Positions 59,379-64,000 of a stretch of 64,000 nt of DNA are shown here, one piece after another (the first letter of the stretch is position 1; every line of letters begins with the position of its first letter). The position numbers and the translations under genes were made by a program. The stretch comes from Floccularia luteovirens (Eukaryota > Basidiomycota > Agaricomycetes > Agaricales > Squamanitaceae). The notes under the pieces are model-generated. The model searched no databases and was not told the origin of the DNA. It saw only the letters and a program-made list of their open reading frames with translations. The stretch lies in assembly GCA_009739215.1 (NCBI GenBank), contig VSJF01000010.1, positions 1,178,001-1,242,000 of the forward strand, written 5' to 3'.

Positions 59379-61245
59379 ATGCCTTCAGTAGAGTTGATGT
59401 GAGTAACAAATTCTCCTCTATCGGTGATGTAGCTAGCTAATGGAAGAGCGATATATAAGCTTTGGCCCCATGCTTATTGGTAGGTACTCCGCTACGATGG
59501 GTGAGATGTCTTATTGATAATGCATGCAGGCGCATTCATGAATGCCATCTTATATGGGGTGCGTATGCACATATCTCTGTCCTTTCTCTATCCACTGACT
59601 TCCGAATAGGTTCTTATTGTTCAAGTTAGTGAAATATGAATTTGGCGTTATGTTAACAATTCGCTGATGGATTTTCTTCAGGTGTTTATTTACTTCCAAA
59701 CATACAAAACGTGCGCCTTTTCTTGTTAGTTCAATGATCCATACTGATATCCCGAGTAGAGATTCGTTATGGATCCGCCTGTTTGTGGGTTTTTCTTGAC
59801 AATTCAACTTGGCAGAAGTAGAGTGACAATTGTCAAGGTCTTATTTCTCTTTTTCGCTGAAACATTGAATACGGGGATGGATATTGGAATGATGTATGAA
59901 CCGTTGATTCTCAAATTCGGTTCGTAATAGAGTACATTACCAGTCTGTATGAAACAGAACTAAGCTTGCTAACTTTAATAGGTACCTCGGCTGCAACGAC
60001 ATTTTTCCCTTTCAGTGAGTATACTCTAGTTCTAAAATCAACTCGACACCTGACTTGCTTTTATAGTGCTAGCAGCTGGTAAGACCCTTGAGGCCACTAT
60101 TTGTGATGCTGACACATAATTATGCACGATCGTTAGATCCAATCATGACAGTTAGTCTTCGAGAGGGTTGATCCACGTAAACAGAATCTGACATTTCCAT
60201 CCCTTAGGTCATCATTTCCACCCCAATTCAAATATTTGTTGCTTGGCGTATCAGGATTATCAGTAGGGCAACATGGCTGGCTGTGGTCATCTCCGTGTTT
60301 GCTCTCATCTCTCTCGGTATGCTTTCCATGAAATATATTATTCATTGCTCACCAATGTCATAGGTGGTGGTATCTGGCTGACACACACAGTCACCGCTGT
60401 ACGCCGATTTTCGCGGAAGCCAGAATTACATTGGCCGGCACTCACATGGCTCCTTGCTTCCGCGATTGCGGATGTTATTATTACCATTTCGTTGACCGTT
60501 AGCTTGGTGAGCGCCATCAACTGTGTGGTTTTGCTCCAATGATATGAATAAAGCTATCCACAGTCCCGAAGAAAGACCGGGTTTTCTGGGACAGATGATG
60601 CTATTAATAAGGTTAACTTTTAATCATTTATTATTTTATTGAGTATTTCTCAAAGCTTTCGCAGATAATACGTCTAACAGTTCAAACTGGTCTGATTACA
60701 GCAATTTTTGCTATCCTCGATGTCGTCTGTTTCCTCGTTCTACCAGTAAGTGGCATTGGTGATATCTGGTAACTATACTGATAACGCCTTTCAGCACACC
60801 ACAATGTAAGTAACTACAAGATGGAACGCTTTAACCTAACCTTACAATACTGACTTGTTTTATAAAAAAAGTAACTTTGTTTGGGATTTCGCATTATCAA
60901 AACTATACACGAATGCTTTGATATCTACGCTAAATGCTCGCGCGGGTTGGGGCAATCTTGTGAATGGATCTGCGGAGGACAACATTCTTTTTGGTGGAAC
61001 ATCCCCGAGTCTGGGGACATTTGCAACATCGACGGTCCGTACCGCAAGGATTGTGAGTTAACCCTTATTTTTCTCGTCAAAAGCTGATGCATCTTCAAAA
61101 GGCCCAATTTGAACTTGAGGTTAAGAATTCAAAGTCACCTGATAAACAGAAGACAGAGATAGAGTATAATGTTGCTATGAACACAAACTCTCAACCTGGC
61201 GACGATTCCGTTACCCCAGCCCATTCCGTATCAGCATGGCAGTAA
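59379..61245 (+). CDS. Seven-helix membrane protein, DUF6534-like, copy 2
   Basis: Paralogue of copy 1 with the same exon plan. The start MPSVELI is completed over an intron by FGPMLIGAFMNAILYG. Then VLIVQVFIYFQTYK, DSLWIRLFVLFLFFAETLNT, MDIGMMYEPLILKFG, STPIQIFVAWRIRIISRATW, VISVFALISLGGGIWLTHTV, RKPELHWPALTWLLASAIAD, VIITISLTVSL, SRKTGFSGTDDAINKIIR, LTVQTGLITAIFAILDVVCF and INFVWDFALSKLYTNALIST. The cytosolic tail (AQFELEVKNSKSPDKQKTEI..) ends AHSVSAWQ-stop. All introns I placed are GT-AG and the frame is clean. The tails of the two copies differ strongly while the helices are conserved, as expected for duplicated membrane proteins. Confidence 0.82.
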
Positions 61246-63686
61246 AACAATGGTTTAAACCTCGTTGCAATTATTGTGAGTTTTCACATGTTGTATCAGT
61301 TTTGTCGCAAGCAAAATTAATGAGATCCTTCTAGTGTATACCCTATCTTGAGAGATGTACCATTATCTTATCATTATGAGACCTTCACAAACACATATAA
61401 CATATAGTTGGTGGGACGTTGTACGATTATTGATAATTATTCTACAGTGCAAAAAAGAAGATATATGATGTGTCTTGGTGCACTCTTGACTGTATGTAAT
61501 CCCCATGGGTGACAGTAAATTAACATCTGAATTCCCATGGGGATTTCCCAATCACGTTATGAGGGTGCTTGGACAAGTCCATTTCAAATCATGCAAGTCA
61601 TGCTTTTTATACCTGTTGACTTAGTACGAAAATCATGAATCATAAAATGTCTGGTTTACATATCCGCGGTGGGCATGGAATTTCGTAACCTTGTGAAGCG
61701 GTGAACGGGGAAGGTGTGTGGTGGCGTACCTGTATGTGTACATACGGTTGAACTTAGACTTGTGAAATCTACACAAGTGTAAGATTTTTTTGGGGGGGAA
61801 CAGGGTAAGATGCTCAGATGATAGTCACTGATCATATAATTGTAACTCTAAGATGTGGTACACACAAGAGCAAATGCAAGGAAATAAATTGGTTCCCATT
61901 AATCCCCCTTTTTCCCCTCACTTACCCGACAGCCTCCCACTGACTCGCATCGGTAGCAATCCGAGGAACTCTGAAAGTATTTATTTTCGTTTATCCGTAA
62001 CAACCGTCGCGTAGAGTATTTTGAAGAGGGGAAAGTCGAGAACATTCGTATGAACATCATGGAACAGTACGAATGCATCGATTTCTTGTCCACGCGGTCA
62101 GCTGAGAACGTAGTTATGAAGCTAAAATATCGAGAACATCATTTTGTTATGCAGAGCCCCTACTACCAAACAGTATGTCTCCATGGGTATTACAATCACC
62201 TGGGAGCAATAGGGGGAAAACTTACCAGTACGGGAGTTATGGAATTTGATGGGAACTACATACGTGGAAAAAAAAAATTATGATTGTGAAACTGATTGCG
62301 TCAAATCAATACACAAGTACTGTATATATGTACGTATCAAGACAACTTAAATCTTCTGCGTTATTGACAGGAGCACATGATTTTTGATCATTATGTATGT
62401 CAAGTATGCGAATGCACGTGTTACGATATGTTGCAAGTGACAGACAGAATGCTCGACGGTTTACTTTATTGGTGTGAAAGTTATTGCATGGACGGAGGTT
62501 TGATAAATCTGAATCTTGGTACAGCTTGTTCTAAGTTATTTCCAGTAGGTACGGATCAAATAAAACGAAAAACATATTGAGCCCCATTTGCATATTTTTT
62601 TCTGTATTCTAAATTTATCAATTGAGCCGAAGTGAAAAATACTTTTGATAAAAATAAATTGATGTGTATACAAGTCGCGTTGTGGAAAGCAACCGAGCAA
62701 GAAGCAGGACTTGCAGCTGGCTTAGAAGTATGAAATGAGGCAGTACGTGTGTATAAGGAAGTAGGTACTGGGCGAATGTGAATCAATTGTAGCATATATA
62801 ACATGAAATGAATGGACTACACGAATTTCCGAGGTTGAAAGATGTACATTCTGGAGAAAGGAAAAATAATCTGATCGAGCTCCGTATACCCAATGGTATA
62901 TCCGAGAGGTTATGTAAGGCCTCCAAGGTGACAATTAAACAGGAACACACAGAACTCTGATGCAGGACCAGTTGAGGATGGCCGCTTGGAACTTTCATCC
63001 GTGACCTTATCTTTTCGCGAATTTCCAGAGGTACGGATGGCGGTGAATGTACGCTATATCTTTACATCGATACAAGAATGGGTTTCCAAGCCAAGGACCT
63101 GGCCCCGAGAAGCAGGGGTAAAATAAGTAGGAGAAAATAGATACAAAGATGCAGATTGTATGGCGAGTTGAGGCACAAAAGCCGTCTTAAAGGTAATGCC
63201 CTACGGAGAGAAGCAGATGTACCCTATGGCACCAGGGGGAAAGAAGCATGAATGAGTGCTGGCCGTTGCAGTGACCTCGGCAAAGGAGATCCGGAGAACG
63301 GGCCAGTGGAGTGATCATGATGGGATGTTAATGGCTGATGGACATGTGGTGGACATCTGTCCTCGGCTGAGTGGAGGCATATGTTAACTATTTGTTGTCC
63401 TTTAACGTATGAAAAGCAAGACATGAGAGTGGTCTACGGCAATCCGTAGATGAAAAACGCCGAAAACATACCCATGGGCACGAGTTGGGGGTTGGGTACC
63501 CTTGTGGGTATCAAGATGGACAAAAGAGGATAAACGTGACACATAACAGAGGAATCTTGATCTTCGAAGAGATAAAATAATATTGATAACTTTATCTTGT
63601 AATACCTATATTATACCAATCTCTTTCTCTTTTGACTTTTCTGTCCTTATTTCTTCCCATCTGGTCGCCCCTCCTCGTCGTCCTCA
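61246..63686. other. Long stretch without a recognisable gene
   Basis: About 2.4 kb. Short frames only, none recognisable. The last 150 bases should hold the promoter and leader of the MFS gene. Confidence 0.45.
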
Positions 63687-64000
63687 ATGTCCGACTCCCG
63701 CCCCTCTTCAACCCATGACAAGGAGAAGCCCGGATATGCAACGGATGCTGCTAGCAGCAACCATGAGTCTGCCGCTTCATTGCCCATTGCTCCATCAGAC
63801 CCCGCCATAGAGCGTAGGGTGTGGCGCAAGCTCGATCTCTGGGTCCTACCCATTGTAGCCCTGTTTTACTTCCTTTCTTTCCTAGTGCGTTTTCTTGTTC
63901 GTTATACGATATCCGTTCATTGACACTAATTTGTTTCGATAGGATCGCACAAACTTTGCAAATGCACGAGTAGCCGGATTGCAAAGCCAGCTTAAAATGA
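63687..64000 (+). CDS. Major facilitator superfamily transporter, 5' part
   Basis: The hydrophilic N-terminus (MSDSRPSSTHDKEKPGYATD) leads to ERRVWRKLDLWVLPIVALFY, FLSFL, and after a short intron (donor GTGCGTTT, acceptor GATAG) DRTNFANARVAGLQSQLKM. The pattern R-K-L-D..L-P at the first helix and LSFLDRTN after it is typical of the anion:cation symporter (allantoate/nicotinate permease-like) branch of the MFS. The rest of the gene lies beyond the window. Plasma-membrane location expected; substrate not predictable. Confidence 0.8.

Overview
The window looks like nuclear DNA of a mushroom-forming basidiomycete (Agaricomycetes). Genes are broken by many introns of about 50-65 bases with GT(A/G)..(C/T)AG ends. 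The gene families are typical of that group: NACHT-WD40 STAND proteins, seven-helix DUF6534-like membrane proteins, HsbA-like secreted proteins, WSC-domain secreted proteins and F-box/LRR-like proteins. I see no rRNA, tRNA, CRISPR array or intact transposon. Species cannot be assigned from the sequence alone.

Layout. 1.9-2.6 kb: HsbA-like gene. 2.7-9.9 kb: four same-strand tandem short-chain dehydrogenase/reductase (SDR) genes, one of them decayed. 10.5-12.6 kb: glucose-6-phosphate isomerase. 13.7-15.8 kb: F-box-like protein. 17.3-18.1 kb: second HsbA-like gene. 18.8-19.8 kb: HpcH/HpaI aldolase. 20.2-22.8 kb: relic NACHT-WD40 gene fused to a fragment of a TRM44-like gene. 23.7-25.7 kb: small secreted protein and a membrane/coiled-coil protein. 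25.9-27.8 kb: TRM44. 28.6-32.7 kb: large NACHT-WD40 gene. 33.6-38.3 kb: divergent pair of cystathionine gamma-lyase and an FHA/coiled-coil/tail-anchored protein. 40.2-41.1 kb: DUF3602 (Par32-like) protein. 41.6-48.1 kb: a WSC-domain gene, a decayed WSC copy and a rearranged set of duplicated segments. 48.4-50.0 kb: NACHT-only gene. 50.7-52.2 kb: Ies2-like INO80 subunit. 54.6-61.2 kb: two DUF6534-like genes. 63.7 kb to the end: start of an MFS transporter.

The genes do not form one pathway. Housekeeping genes (PGI1, TRM44, CYS3, IES2, FHA protein) are interleaved with tandemly duplicated accessory families, and each such family shows birth and decay. The most striking global signal is the number of single-base frame disruptions, including in genes expected to be essential (PGI1). 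Other genes here (FHA, IES2, both DUF6534 genes, the NACHT-only gene, the aldolase) read cleanly. This points to a mixture of assembly indel errors and genuine pseudogenes, and any functional reading of the broken genes depends on resolving it.
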